DNA from: Catenibacterium mitsuoka_A
Lineage (GTDB): Bacteria; Bacillota_I; Bacilli_A; Erysipelotrichales; Coprobacillaceae
Strand: one strand, 5' to 3'
DNA: 64,000 nucleotides
Assembly: GCF_964259225.1 (NCBI RefSeq)
Contig: NZ_CAXVKN010000003.1
Positions 1-9,941 of this stretch are shown piece after piece; position 1 is the stretch's first letter, and every line of letters begins with the position of its first letter. Both the position numbers and the translations under genes were made by a program. The notes below the pieces were generated by a model that was not told the origin of the DNA, made no database searches, and was given only the letters and a program-made list of their open reading frames with translations.

Positions 1-1370
1 AACCACATATCATTACGTGATGCCATTTTAAATGTTAGATAATCATTCTGTAAGTTATTCTTACCTACATAAATAATAATGCCATCACGTGTACGATAAA
101 CATCATAATGAGGATGTGTTTTCTTCTTTAACTTCTTGACATTCTTCTTACGAATATATCCCATGTTTTCAAGTTCTTCCTTGATTTCCATGGCATCATA
201 ATAATCCGCATTATCCATCAAGGTATTTAAAGTATCAAAGTAATTGATTTCTTCTTTAGTCTTTTCAATCTGTTCCTCTAGAACCTTTAAAGAATTCTTT
301 GCCTTCTGATACTTATTATAATAATGATTCGCGTTTGTTTTGCCATCAAAACGCTCATCTAATTCAATTGTCATCTTTGTGCCATCATAATAGTTATCTA
401 CAGTCACTTCTTTCATCCCTTTTTGGATAAGATGTAAAGAAGCATACAATAAATCACCCTTAATACGATATTCATCACTATTATGAGAATCAAATAAGGT
501 CTTTTCTAGCTTATCTAGCTTATTGACATTCTTTGTATATTCTTTCTGAATAAAATGAAGAATATCAGAAGTCTGCTGTTTAATACGATCCTTCTGATCA
601 ATAAATTGATAATAAGCATCTAATCCATCAAAAAGAGAATAATGATCTATCTTCTTTCCAAAACAATGTAAAGGAATGACGTGATACTTTTCTTTATCAC
701 CTCTAGTTATATAAAGTTCTTTACTCTCTTTGATTTCATTCATAATAGTTTTGAAATCTTCACCTTGTTCCATTCTTGAAGCTGCTTCTTCAGCTAAATC
801 CTTAGAGAATCCTTCAAACTCTTTCACAAGATTTGTTGTTTCAGGTCTATTTTCAAAAGGATTCTTCTTATCAAGTAGAGGAGGGTAGCTATAAGTAATC
901 CCTGGCTGCATAATACGTATACTATCACTTGGAGATACTCTCTTTAAACATTCTAGTATCTTATCTTCTTTATTAGTAAGAATAAAGTTAGAATGCTTAC
1001 CCATGATTTCTATATAGAGATGATACTCTACAAGATCCTTGAATTCATTTCTACCTCTTAAAGTAATCTTTAATATACGATCAAGCCCTACCTGTTCAAT
1101 ACGCTCAATAAACGAACCTTCAATATGTTTTCTTAAAAACATTGTGAGAGCGTTAGGAAAATCAGGTGTAGGATAATTTAATTGTGTTAACTGAACACGT
1201 GCATACATTGGATGAATAGAAACAAGAAGTTTCTTATTCTCATTCTGTGCACGAACAGTCATTAATAATTCATATTTCGATATCTGATATAATTTTGAAA
1301 TACGTCCTGTCACAATTGTTTCATTTAATAATTCTGTAACACGTGACAATACAATTCCATCAAATGCCAT
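1..1370 (-). CDS. rqcH: Rqc2 homolog RqcH (NFACT/FbpA family), 3' end cut by window edge
   Basis: Reading the minus strand from 1370 gives a continuous frame of 456 codons running off the left edge. It opens with MAFDGIVLSRVTELLN, the usual start of NFACT proteins, contains a long coiled coil in the middle, and breaks off in MASRNDMWF, the start of the C-terminal NFACT-R domain. RqcH binds obstructed 50S subunits carrying peptidyl-tRNA and drives alanine tailing in ribosome-associated quality control; older names are fibronectin-binding protein FbpA or YloA. I prefer the ATG at 1370 over one two codons upstream because GGGTGAT lies at a proper distance. It is divergent from gmk, as yloA is in related Firmicutes clusters. 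Confidence 0.9.
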   Translation of the reverse strand, partial: MAFDGIVLSRVTELLNETIVTGRISKLYQISKYELLMTVRAQNENKKLLVSIHPMYARVQLTQLNYPTPDFPNALTMFLRKHIEGSFIERIEQVGLDRILKITLRGRNEFKDLVEYHLYIEIMGKHSNFILTNKEDKILECLKRVSPSDSIRIMQPGITYSYPPLLDKKNPFENRPETTNLVKEFEGFSKDLAEEAASRMEQGEDFKTIMNEIKESKELYITRGDKEKYHVIPLHCFGKKIDHYSLFDGLDAYYQFIDQKDRIKQQTSDILHFIQKEYTKNVNKLDKLEKTLFDSHNSDEYRIKGDLLYASLHLIQKGMKEVTVDNYYDGTKMTIELDERFDGKTNANHYYNKYQKAKNSLKVLEEQIEKTKEEINYFDTLNTLMDNADYYDAMEIKEELENMGYIRKKNVKKLKKKTHPHYDVYRTRDGIIIYVGKNNLQNDYLTFKMASRNDMW

Positions 1371-1408
1371 ATTCATCACCCGACTTAGTATAACACATTT
1401 AAAAGTGT

Positions 1409-1437
1409 TTGACATCACTGTTTTATTCATGTAGGAT
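1409..1437 (+). promoter_or_regulatory. Putative sigma-A promoter of the gmk operon
   Basis: TTGACA (1409-1414) is followed after 17 bases by TAGGAT (1432-1437), about 25 bases before the gmk start. The -10 box is imperfect. The divergent rqcH probably uses TATACT on the minus strand (1387-1392), so the two promoters would share this short interval. Confidence 0.5.
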
Positions 1438-1461
1438 TACTTAAAAAGGGGATGTAGATAA

Positions 1462-2025
1462 GTGAAAAGAGGCCTTCTAATTATCCTGAGTGGACCTAGC
1501 GGCGTAGGCAAAGGAACAGTCAGAGAACAACTATTTAAAGAAGAATCATTAAACCTTGCATATTCTATTTCAATGACTACACGTTATAAGAGACCTGGCG
1601 AAAAAGAAGGGATCGATTATTTCTTTGTAGACGTTGATACATTCAAGAAAAAGATTGAGCAAGGTGAATTACTAGAATACGCACAGTTTGTAGGTAATTA
1701 TTATGGAACACCTAAAGCCTATGTAGATCAGCTACTAGATGAAGGTAAGAATGTTGTATTAGAGATTGAAGTACAGGGTGCACTTCAGGTTATGAAGAAA
1801 GTACCAGATGCTCTTACAATCTTCTTAGTACCACCTTCAATGGAAGAATTAGAAAAACGTATTCGTGGACGTAGAACAGAAGCTGAAGATGTTATTAAAG
1901 AACGTCTTGATAAAGCAAGAAGAGAAATTGCGACAAAAGATCAGTATAAGCATGTAGTGGTTAACGATGATGTTATGCGTGCGAAAGACGATATTGTCAA
2001 GATTATCGAGGAGAACATGAAGTAG
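1462..2025 (+). CDS. gmk: Guanylate kinase
   Basis: Converts GMP and ATP to GDP and ADP in cytosolic guanine nucleotide synthesis. The 187-residue protein has the family length. It starts with a glycine-rich P-loop (GPSGVGKG, residues 10-17), then the GMP-binding stretch MTTRYKRPGEKEGIDYFF and the lid region RIRGRRTE. The start is GTG, chosen because AAGGGGATG lies just upstream and no ATG precedes the P-loop. In Bacillus-type clusters gmk is followed by rpoZ and coaBC; here a terminator-like hairpin and priA follow directly. Confidence 0.96.
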   Translation: MKRGLLIILSGPSGVGKGTVREQLFKEESLNLAYSISMTTRYKRPGEKEGIDYFFVDVDTFKKKIEQGELLEYAQFVGNYYGTPKAYVDQLLDEGKNVVLEIEVQGALQVMKKVPDALTIFLVPPSMEELEKRIRGRRTEAEDVIKERLDKARREIATKDQYKHVVVNDDVMRAKDDIVKIIEENMK

Positions 2026-2049
2026 CCATCTGGCTGCTTTTTCTTTTTT
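2022..2049 (+). terminator. Intrinsic terminator or attenuator after gmk
   Basis: GTAGCC/GGCTGC stem (one G-U pair) with loop ATCT, followed by a T-rich run (2038-2049). It overlaps the gmk stop and lies just before the strong priA ribosome binding site GGAGGTGATT, so it may only partly uncouple the two genes. Confidence 0.55.
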
Positions 2050-2062
2050 AGGAGGTGATTTT

Positions 2063-4249
2063 ATGTTTAAAGTAGAAGTACTTATAGAACATCCTGTTCA
2101 GGCATTAGACCGTGGCTTTTCTTATCTATCTAAGAAACCTATTTTGACAGGAATACGTGTTCAAGTGCCTTTTAATCATCGACAGGTTGTTGGTTATGTA
2201 TTATCTGTAGAAGAAGTTGATTTAACCCAAAAAGAATTAGAAGAAAGAGATGGCTTTAAGTATTCTTATATTTATTCAGTTATCGATGAAGCTCCTTTAT
2301 TAAATAATGAACTTATTACACTGGCTCATCGTATGTCAAAGATGACTTTATGTCCTTTGATTGCCTGTTTCCAGGCTATGCTTCCTGGGACTTTAAAGCC
2401 ATCTACTCATAAGATGGTTGGTATTAAAACAATTACATGTGTAAGAGTCATTAATACCGGAACACCTAAAACAACTAAACAACAGGAAGCATTCCGTCTA
2501 TTAGTAGAAAAGGGAGAAATGTTTCTTAAGGATATCCCTTATTCAAGAAGTGTCATTACTTCTCTAGAAAAGCAGGGTCTTGTTGAAGTATATAATAAAG
2601 AAGTACAACGTGATCCTTATGCAGGTAATAACTTAAAGATTAATAATAAGATTACTTTAACCCCACTTCAAACAAGTGTTGTAGAAGGTGTATTAGAAAC
2701 ATCTCAAATGATTTCACTCATTCATGGTGTGACTGGTTCAGGTAAAACAGAAGTCTATATTGCCTTAACTAAAAAGATGTTAGAAGAAAATAAAACAGTA
2801 TTGATGCTTGTACCTGAAATATCTCTTACACCAATGATGGAACGTGTCTTTAAAGAACGTTTTCATGATGAAGTTGCGATTATCCATTCACGTTTATCTC
2901 AAGGTGAAAAGTATGATGAATATCGTCGTATTAAAAAAGGTGAAGCCCGTATTGTAGTGGGGGCTCGTTCTGCAATCTTTGCGCCGGTAGAAAATCTTGG
3001 TCTTATTATTATGGATGAAGAACATGATATGAGCTATAAGCAGGATAATACACCACGCTATCATACTCTATCTATTGCGAAGATGCGTGCAGAGAAAAAT
3101 CATGCAAAGATTGTCTTAGGTAGTGCGACACCTTCAGTAGAAACATATGCCCGTGCTAAAAAGGGAATATATAGCCTATTTGAGGTGAAACAAAGAATTA
3201 ATGGTAAACCTCTCCCTTATTGTGAGGTTGTAGATATGGGCAATGAGTCCCGTCAGGGGAACTATTCACTTATGTCTAGAAGAATGAAACAGAGATTACA
3301 AGAAACATTGGATAAAAAAGAACAAGCAATGATTCTCTTAAATAAGAGAGGTTATGCATCTTTTATTAAATGTGAATCATGTAATGAACCAATCCGTTGT
3401 CCTCATTGTGATGTCACACTTACTTATCATAAAGCTGAAAATAGACTCAAATGTCATTTATGTGAATATTTTATTCCTACACCTCGTACTTGTCCAAACT
3501 GTGGAAGTACGCACCTTAAAAAGATTGGTTATGGAACACAGAAAATAGAAGAAGAATTAGAAAAACAGTATCCTGAAGCAAATATCATTCGCTTTGACTT
3601 TGATACAACACGAAATAAGAATACTCATTTAAAACTCTTAAAAGATTTTGAAGAACATAAAGCAGATATTATGCTAGGTACACAGATGATTGCGAAAGGA
3701 CTTGATTTCTCCAATGTTACATTTGTAGGTGTACTCATGGCTGATTTATCTTTAATGGTACCTGACTTTAGAGCCTCTGAACGTACATTCCAGTTACTTT
3801 GTCAGGTGGCAGGAAGAAGCGGTCGAGGAGAAAAACAAGGTACAGTTATGATCCAGACATTCAATCCAGAACATTATGCAATTAAAGCAGCAGTCAAGCA
3901 GGATTATGATGCTTTCTTTAAAGAAGAGATAGCATTTAGAAAGAAAGCCAAATATCCACCATATTGTCATTTAGTCTCTGTTATAGTACAATCACGCTCA
4001 CCTAAGAATGTTCATTCTATTGCCTTAGATATCAGTCAATACTTAAGGGATCATCTAGAAAAGGTTCGTATCATTGGACCACAGTCTACCTTTAAGATGC
4101 AGGATATCTATCGTGAAAGAATTCTTATTAAATATATAGAATCTAAGCCCATCTATGAACAATTAAGTATCATTGATGATTATTATAACCGTACAAGAAA
4201 AGGAGGTGTTATTGTGGCATGCGACTTTAACCCGTATTCCACATATTAA
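2063..4249 (+). CDS. priA: Primosomal protein N' (replication restart helicase PriA)
   Basis: Superfamily 2 3'-5' helicase that reloads the replisome at stalled forks. 728 residues: an N-terminal 3'BD/winged-helix region, Walker A GVTGSGKT near residue 223, Walker B/DEEH near 317, and the PriA-specific zinc-binding insert near 436-484 with paired cysteines (CESC, CPHC, CHLC, CPNC). The C-terminal lobe carries GTQMIAKGLDF and the arginine-finger motif QVAGRSGRG. The start follows a perfect GGAGGTGAT at 2051. The 3' end overlaps the rsmB start by about 38 bases. Confidence 0.97.
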   Translation: MFKVEVLIEHPVQALDRGFSYLSKKPILTGIRVQVPFNHRQVVGYVLSVEEVDLTQKELEERDGFKYSYIYSVIDEAPLLNNELITLAHRMSKMTLCPLIACFQAMLPGTLKPSTHKMVGIKTITCVRVINTGTPKTTKQQEAFRLLVEKGEMFLKDIPYSRSVITSLEKQGLVEVYNKEVQRDPYAGNNLKINNKITLTPLQTSVVEGVLETSQMISLIHGVTGSGKTEVYIALTKKMLEENKTVLMLVPEISLTPMMERVFKERFHDEVAIIHSRLSQGEKYDEYRRIKKGEARIVVGARSAIFAPVENLGLIIMDEEHDMSYKQDNTPRYHTLSIAKMRAEKNHAKIVLGSATPSVETYARAKKGIYSLFEVKQRINGKPLPYCEVVDMGNESRQGNYSLMSRRMKQRLQETLDKKEQAMILLNKRGYASFIKCESCNEPIRCPHCDVTLTYHKAENRLKCHLCEYFIPTPRTCPNCGSTHLKKIGYGTQKIEEELEKQYPEANIIRFDFDTTRNKNTHLKLLKDFEEHKADIMLGTQMIAKGLDFSNVTFVGVLMADLSLMVPDFRASERTFQLLCQVAGRSGRGEKQGTVMIQTFNPEHYAIKAAVKQDYDAFFKEEIAFRKKAKYPPYCHLVSVIVQSRSPKNVHSIALDISQYLRDHLEKVRIIGPQSTFKMQDIYRERILIKYIESKPIYEQLSIIDDYYNRTRKGGVIVACDFNPYSTY

Positions 4250-5495
4250 TATGAATGAAAGAAATACAGCATTAGATATACTTATTGATTATGAAAAGAA
4301 TGAAAGCTATTTAAATATTACTTTAAACCATACTCTTACAAAAGACTTCTCACCATCAGAAAGAGGACTTATTACAACATTGGTCTATGGAACTATTCAG
4401 AATCGTTTATATTTAGAATATCAATTAGAACCACATATCCATACACGTTTAAAAGTAGTAGAAAGAATGCTTCTATTAATGAGTCTCTACCAACATTTCT
4501 ATCTAGATACACCAGATTATGCAATTGTCAATGAAGCAGTAGATATTATTAAGGAAAGAAGAAATAAAAGAGCAGGAGGCATGATTAATGTGATTCTCCA
4601 TAGCTGTTTTAATGAAACAAGATCTTTAGATGATTTAGATCATGATGAACGTTTATCTATTTCTACAAGTCACCCATTGTGGCTAGTTAAGATGTTGAAT
4701 GCTCAATATGGCATTGAAACAACAGAAAAGATTCTTCGTGCAGATAATGAAGTGCCTTTAAAAAGTGGTCGTGTGAATACTTATAAGATATCACGTGAGG
4801 AATTCTTAAAGAAATATCCAGAATTCACTCCAGGTTATTTATCACCTGATAGTGTCTTATTAAAGGAAGGCAATATAGCCCATACAGAAGCTTTTAAAGA
4901 AGGATTAGTGACGATTCAGGATGAATCATCACAGATGGTAGCGCGTCTACTTAATCCAAATGAAGATGATCTTGTCTTAGATATGTGTGGTGCCCCTGGA
5001 TCTAAAACAACTCACCTTGGCACTTTGATGAATAATAAAGGCACCCTGGATGTCTATGACCTTTATCCTCATAAAGCAAAGCTTATTAAAGACAATGCCC
5101 AAAGACTTGGATTGACTAATATTCATGTGCATACAGGAGACAGTACAGACCTCTCTATATTTAATAAACAGTATACAAAAATACTTCTAGATGGACCTTG
5201 TTCAGGACTCGGTGTACTCTCTAGAAAGCCTGAAATTAAGTACCATGACTCTAGTGCAATGGATGAAATCATTCCTATTCAAGCAAAATTACTAGAAAAT
5301 GCATATTCTTTATGTATAAAAGGTGGTAATATAGTGTATAGTACGTGCACTATAAATAAAAAAGAAAACGAAAAACAGATTGAAAAATTCATAAAGAAGC
5401 ATCCCGATATGCATGTGGTAGAAGAACGTACTATACTTCCATATGAATATCATAGTGATGGCTTTTATATGTGTCTGTTAGAAAAGGATGTATGA
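4212..5495 (+). CDS. rsmB: 16S rRNA (cytosine-967-C5)-methyltransferase RsmB
   Basis: SAM-dependent m5C methyltransferase acting on 16S rRNA. An N-terminal NusB-like helical domain (about residues 10-150) precedes the Rossmann domain with LDMCGAPGSKT near 260, the catalytic-cysteine motif PCSGLG near 330 and YSTCTINKKENE. I place the start at TTG 4212 (protein MWHATLTRIPH...) because AGGAGGTG at 4201-4208 is correctly spaced for it; a longer frame opens at 4173 and an ATG lies at 4251, but neither has a ribosome binding site. In Bacillus def and fmt sit just upstream; neither is here. Confidence 0.92.
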   Translation: MWHATLTRIPHINMNERNTALDILIDYEKNESYLNITLNHTLTKDFSPSERGLITTLVYGTIQNRLYLEYQLEPHIHTRLKVVERMLLLMSLYQHFYLDTPDYAIVNEAVDIIKERRNKRAGGMINVILHSCFNETRSLDDLDHDERLSISTSHPLWLVKMLNAQYGIETTEKILRADNEVPLKSGRVNTYKISREEFLKKYPEFTPGYLSPDSVLLKEGNIAHTEAFKEGLVTIQDESSQMVARLLNPNEDDLVLDMCGAPGSKTTHLGTLMNNKGTLDVYDLYPHKAKLIKDNAQRLGLTNIHVHTGDSTDLSIFNKQYTKILLDGPCSGLGVLSRKPEIKYHDSSAMDEIIPIQAKLLENAYSLCIKGGNIVYSTCTINKKENEKQIEKFIKKHPDMHVVEERTILPYEYHSDGFYMCLLEKDV

Positions 5496-6523
5496 TGAAA
5501 TCAATTTATGACTTAACACTCGAACAATTAAAAGAAGAACTAAAAGCACTTGGACAAAAACCATTCCGTGCAAAGCAGATCTATGAATGGATTTATGTAA
5601 AGAATGTCTATGATTTTCATCAGATGACAAATCTTTCTAAAGAACTTCAAGAAACACTTTCTAATCATTTCAGTGATGCACTTTTAACTATTAAAGAAAA
5701 ACAGGTTGCTCGTGATGGAACAACTAAATATCTTCTAGAATTAGAAGATGGAGGACTCATTGAAACAGTATTAATGATTCAGACTTATGGTTGTTCATTA
5801 TGTGTTACAAGCCAGTTAGGCTGTAATATGGGCTGTTCATTTTGTGCATCTGGATTATTAAAGAAACAGCGTAACTTAACAAGTGGTGAAATTGTGAAAC
5901 AGGTCTTGACTGTTATGAATGATTTAAAGGAAAGAGTGACTCATGTAGTTGTGATGGGTACAGGTGAACCATTTGATAACTATGATGAAGTAATGAACTT
6001 CATTTATACAGTCAATGAACCTCATGGTCTGGCGATTGGTGCAAGACACCTTACCATTTCTACATGTGGTTTAATTCCTGGAATTGAACGTTTCTCTCAT
6101 GAACCAATCCAGGTTAACTTAGCTATTAGCTTACATGCACCTAATGATGAAATTCGTAATGAACTTATGCCAATCAACAAACGTTACAATATGGATGACT
6201 TAAGAGATGCCATCAAGACATATATTGAACGTACAAACCGCCGTGTTACTCTTGAATATATTTTATTGAAGGATGTCAATGATGATATTAAATATGCACG
6301 TCAGTTAGCCCATTATCTTCGTGGATTAAATGTTTATGTGAACTTGATTCCTTATAACCCTGTTGATGAACATGGCTATAAGCAGTCTTTAGGTCATACG
6401 ATTACTGCATTCAAGGATGAACTTATTCGTTTACATATTAATTGTACATTAAGAAAAGAACATGGCCGTGATATTGATGGTGCATGTGGACAGTTACGTG
6501 CAAAAAGAGAGAAAGGGGCATAA
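5495..6523 (+). CDS. rlmN: Dual-specificity 23S rRNA/tRNA m2A methyltransferase RlmN
   Basis: Radical SAM enzyme methylating A2503 of 23S rRNA and A37 of some tRNAs. The [4Fe-4S] motif CxxxCxxC is seen as CNMGCSFC near residue 110, followed by MGTGEPFDNY. The second essential cysteine lies in DIDGACGQL near 330. Two adjacent ATGs (5492, 5495) overlap the rsmB stop; AAGGATG at 5484 gives better spacing for 5495. The overlap implies translational coupling. Confidence 0.96.
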   Translation: MKSIYDLTLEQLKEELKALGQKPFRAKQIYEWIYVKNVYDFHQMTNLSKELQETLSNHFSDALLTIKEKQVARDGTTKYLLELEDGGLIETVLMIQTYGCSLCVTSQLGCNMGCSFCASGLLKKQRNLTSGEIVKQVLTVMNDLKERVTHVVVMGTGEPFDNYDEVMNFIYTVNEPHGLAIGARHLTISTCGLIPGIERFSHEPIQVNLAISLHAPNDEIRNELMPINKRYNMDDLRDAIKTYIERTNRRVTLEYILLKDVNDDIKYARQLAHYLRGLNVYVNLIPYNPVDEHGYKQSLGHTITAFKDELIRLHINCTLRKEHGRDIDGACGQLRAKREKGA

Positions 6524-6524
6524 T

Positions 6525-7253
6525 ATGGTTATCTCCGCGATGACTGATATCGGAACAAAAAGATCAGTCAATCAAGATAGAGCAGTTTATAAAATCAAAG
6601 ACCATGAAATCGTTGGTGTATTATGTGATGGAATGGGTGGTCATCTTGCAGGTGATGTTGCAAGTACTCTTGTAAGTAATTATATTATTGAACATTTCTT
6701 TGATCATTCACCTTTTATTGATGATGAATCTATTCATGCCTGGATCTCTTCTTTATTATTAACTGCAAATGATTTATTAAATAAAGAAAGTGATATGCAT
6801 AGAGAATATGCAGGTATGGGTACGACAATTGTCATCTGTTATATGGATGGAAAGAATACCTATATTTCTCATGTAGGAGATAGTAGAGCTTATTTATATA
6901 GTGATACTTTAAAACAGATCACGACAGATGATACTTTTGTGAATGAATTACTTAAAAGAGGTATAATTAATCAAGAAGAAGCCTCTCATCATCCTAAAAG
7001 AAATGTATTAGTGCAGGCAATTGGTATTAAAGAAGCTTTGCGTATTTCTTTTTATAAGATTGAAGAAGATTATCGTGCAATATTGCTCTGTTCAGATGGA
7101 TTATATAATTCACTCTCATCTCAACAGATTGAAGATATCTTAAAAGAAGATGAATCAGTCAATCATAAAACAGAAAGACTTATTCAATCAGCCAATGAAT
7201 TTGGTGGATTAGATAATATTGGTGTTTTATTAATTGAGAAGGGAGAATCATAA
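6525..7253 (+). CDS. prpC: PP2C-family serine/threonine phosphatase PrpC
   Basis: Metal-dependent phosphatase that counteracts the PASTA kinase encoded next. Its 242 residues show the PP2C metal-binding motifs: QDR near residue 18, CDGMGGH near 36, HVGDSRAYL in the middle, LCSDGLYN and the C-terminal DNIG. A longer frame opens upstream inside rlmN, but the ATG at 6525 sits behind GAAAGGGG and gives the canonical start MVISAMTDIGTKRSVNQD. Stop and next start are separated by one base, so phosphatase and kinase are probably coupled. Confidence 0.95.
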   Translation: MVISAMTDIGTKRSVNQDRAVYKIKDHEIVGVLCDGMGGHLAGDVASTLVSNYIIEHFFDHSPFIDDESIHAWISSLLLTANDLLNKESDMHREYAGMGTTIVICYMDGKNTYISHVGDSRAYLYSDTLKQITTDDTFVNELLKRGIINQEEASHHPKRNVLVQAIGIKEALRISFYKIEEDYRAILLCSDGLYNSLSSQQIEDILKEDESVNHKTERLIQSANEFGGLDNIGVLLIEKGES

Positions 7254-7254
7254 G

Positions 7255-9060
7255 ATGAGTGAAAAAGGACGTATTCTTGCTGACCGTTATGAATTAAAAG
7301 AATTAATTGGCCAAGGCGGTATGGCAGATGTCTATCTTGCATATGATGATATATTAAAAAGAGAAGTGGCTGTAAAAATACTTCGTTCTTCCTTGACGGG
7401 AGATCCTATTTATATTACGCGTTTCCATCGTGAAGCACGTGCAGCAGCTGCATTATGTCATCGTAATATTGTAGAAATCTATGATGTAGGTGAAGAAGAT
7501 GATCTTTACTATATTGTCATGGAATATGTACGTGGTCAGACTTTAAAAGAATTAATTAATAAGCGTGGTGCACTTCATTATGTAGAAGCAGTAGACATTA
7601 TGAAGCAGGTTGTATCAGCCACTGCACTTGCCCATTCTATGGGTATTGTTCATCGTGACTTAAAGCCTCAGAATATTCTTGTCACTGATTCTGGTATAGT
7701 AAAGATTGCGGATTTTGGGATTGCCTCTATCCAGTCTTTATCACAGGTGACTCAGACAGATACAATCATGGGTTCACTTCACTATCTTGCACCAGAAATC
7801 GCAAGAGGTGAAAAAGCGACACCACAAAGTGATATTTATGCATTAGGGGTTGTTTTCTATGAATTATTAAGAGGAGATGTACCTTTTAATGGAGAATCTC
7901 CAGTCAATATCGCTTTGAAACATATGCGTGATGAAATACCATCAGTACGTGAATATAATCCAGCGATTCCTCAGTCAGTAGAAAATATTATTATTAAAGC
8001 GACTGCAAAGAATACAAACAATCGTTATCAGTGTGCTGACGATATGTTAGATGATTTAGAAACTTGCTTAGAACGTTTAGATGAACCTAAATTAAGCTTT
8101 GATCAAGTGAATAATGATCCAACAATCATTGCGACTGATTCTCAGTTCTTTACTAAAACAGCACCTTTAGATCTTGAAGAAACAAAAACAGAAATAGAAG
8201 AAATTGAACCAGAAGAAGAAAAGATAAAAGAGCCAATGGATAAGAAAAAAAGAATTGCGATAGGTGTGGCCATTGGGGCAGTTATCGTATGTCTTGCGAT
8301 TGTAGCAGGATTCTTCTTATTTGGTGGTAATCAAGATGGTACAATGATGGATCTAGTTGGTAAGACTGAAAAAGAAGCCAAAGCCTTATTAATTGATAAA
8401 GGCTATAAGGTATCTGATGATGTTGATTATGAACTCAGTGATAAGTATGAAAAAGGACTTGTTATTGCGACAGATCCTGAAGCAGGACATACTATCAATG
8501 AAGGAGATACAGTAACATTTACTATCTCTAAGGGTAAATATATTGTCATGAAAGACTATACAGGTATCTCTTACAATTCAGCTTATAATGAATTAACAAA
8601 GCTTGGCTATAAGGTTAGAAAGTATGAAAAGTCTGATGATGATTATAAAGAAGGTGTCGTTATTGGACAGTCTATTTCTGAAGGTGAAAAACAGGATCCT
8701 AATGAAAAGGGCAAAATCATTACTTTAACAGTATCTAAAGGTGTCAGCATTACTGTTCCATCATTATATGGTCAGGATATCAATGCAGCAAAATCTACAT
8801 TAGAAAGTCAGGGCTTTACTAATGTGAAACTATCTGTATTACCATCACCTACTGATACTGCAACAATTAACTCAATGTCTATTAATACAGTTGTAAAACA
8901 GTCAGTTGCACCATATACTCAGGTAAATAGTAAAGGGACTGAGATTATCTTATATTATTATGATAAGAAACCAACTACTACAACCCCTACAACCCCTACA
9001 ACACCAACACAACCTGACTTACCAGAAAATGACGATGACGATACAACTACAACTGAATAA
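7255..9060 (+). CDS. prkC: PASTA-domain serine/threonine protein kinase PrkC
   Basis: Membrane Hanks-type kinase sensing muropeptides or lipid II. Residues about 10-270 form the kinase: GQGGMADVY loop, VAVKIL lysine near 40, HRDLKPQN near 133, DFGIAS. An acidic linker leads to one membrane helix at about 333-358, then three extracellular PASTA repeats, and a Thr/Pro-rich tail ending in an Asp cluster and TTTTE. ATG 7255 is chosen over an upstream start because GGGAGAA lies before it. 601 residues with three PASTA domains is typical for Firmicutes. The low-complexity acidic tail is unusual and may contact the wall. Confidence 0.95.
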   Translation: MSEKGRILADRYELKELIGQGGMADVYLAYDDILKREVAVKILRSSLTGDPIYITRFHREARAAAALCHRNIVEIYDVGEEDDLYYIVMEYVRGQTLKELINKRGALHYVEAVDIMKQVVSATALAHSMGIVHRDLKPQNILVTDSGIVKIADFGIASIQSLSQVTQTDTIMGSLHYLAPEIARGEKATPQSDIYALGVVFYELLRGDVPFNGESPVNIALKHMRDEIPSVREYNPAIPQSVENIIIKATAKNTNNRYQCADDMLDDLETCLERLDEPKLSFDQVNNDPTIIATDSQFFTKTAPLDLEETKTEIEEIEPEEEKIKEPMDKKKRIAIGVAIGAVIVCLAIVAGFFLFGGNQDGTMMDLVGKTEKEAKALLIDKGYKVSDDVDYELSDKYEKGLVIATDPEAGHTINEGDTVTFTISKGKYIVMKDYTGISYNSAYNELTKLGYKVRKYEKSDDDYKEGVVIGQSISEGEKQDPNEKGKIITLTVSKGVSITVPSLYGQDINAAKSTLESQGFTNVKLSVLPSPTDTATINSMSINTVVKQSVAPYTQVNSKGTEIILYYYDKKPTTTTPTTPTTPTQPDLPENDDDDTTTTE

Positions 9061-9074
9061 GAATAGGAGATTAT

Positions 9075-9941
9075 ATGCCTAAAGGTCAGATTATAAAAGT
9101 CCTTGCAGGATTCTACTATGTCGATACAGGTGAGAAGGTTGTTAGCTGCAGGGCACGTGGTAAATTTAGAAACAGAGGTCAGAAGCCTCTCGTAGGAGAC
9201 TTCTGTACTTTTCAGGAAGAAAAAGATGGTTCTGGTTATATCCTTACACTAGAAAAAAGACATAATCAATTAGAAAGACCTCCTATCTGTAATGTAGATC
9301 AGGCACTTCTTGTATTCTCTATTGCCCAGCCAGATTTTGATCAGATGCTTCTAGATCAATTTCTCGCGATGGTTGAATATGAGAAGATTAAACCAATCAT
9401 CATTATCACAAAGATAGATCTTAATAGAGAACTTATTCCTGTAATAAAAAAGAAGTACAATGCCTATGATCTTTACTTTGTATCAAGTAAAGAAAATGAA
9501 GGCATCGAAGAGATTAAACCAATCCTTAAAAACCGTGTAACAGTCGTTACAGGGCAGAGTGGGGTAGGTAAATCAAGTCTTCTCAACGCCTTAAACATTG
9601 AACTTAATATTGAAACAAATGAAATTTCTCAAGCATTAGGAAGAGGAAAACATACTACAAGACATGTTGAACTTATTCCTATGTATGGTGGCTATATTGC
9701 AGATACTCCAGGTTTTTCATCATTAGAACTTAAAATGGATCCTGTAGAACTTGCAGTCACTTATCATGATTTTAAAGAACTGTCACATCATTGTAAGTTT
9801 AGAGGATGTCTTCATGATAGTGAACCACATTGTGCTGTTAAAGAAGCAGTAGAAGCAGGAGAAATTGATAAAACAAGATATGTTGATTACCTGCAGTTAT
9901 TAAAGCAGGTTAAAGAAAGGAAAGATAAAAGATATGGTTAA
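9075..9941 (+). CDS. rsgA: Ribosome small-subunit GTPase RsgA
   Basis: Circularly permuted GTPase assisting late 30S maturation. It has an N-terminal OB fold (to about residue 65), the G4 motif ITKID before the P-loop GQSGVGKSS near 160, the G3 DTPGFSS, and a C-terminal zinc-binding site CKFRGCLHDSEPHC near 240-254. 288 residues is normal. The gene follows prkC by 14 bases and overlaps rpe by 8, consistent with one operon. Confidence 0.96.
   Translation: MPKGQIIKVLAGFYYVDTGEKVVSCRARGKFRNRGQKPLVGDFCTFQEEKDGSGYILTLEKRHNQLERPPICNVDQALLVFSIAQPDFDQMLLDQFLAMVEYEKIKPIIIITKIDLNRELIPVIKKKYNAYDLYFVSSKENEGIEEIKPILKNRVTVVTGQSGVGKSSLLNALNIELNIETNEISQALGRGKHTTRHVELIPMYGGYIADTPGFSSLELKMDPVELAVTYHDFKELSHHCKFRGCLHDSEPHCAVKEAVEAGEIDKTRYVDYLQLLKQVKERKDKRYG

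Noticed and set aside
4173..4211. Longer N-terminus for rsmB from ATG 4173
   Set aside because: No ribosome binding site there and extra residues (MMIIITVQEKEVL) are not family-like; AGGAGGTG fits TTG 4212.
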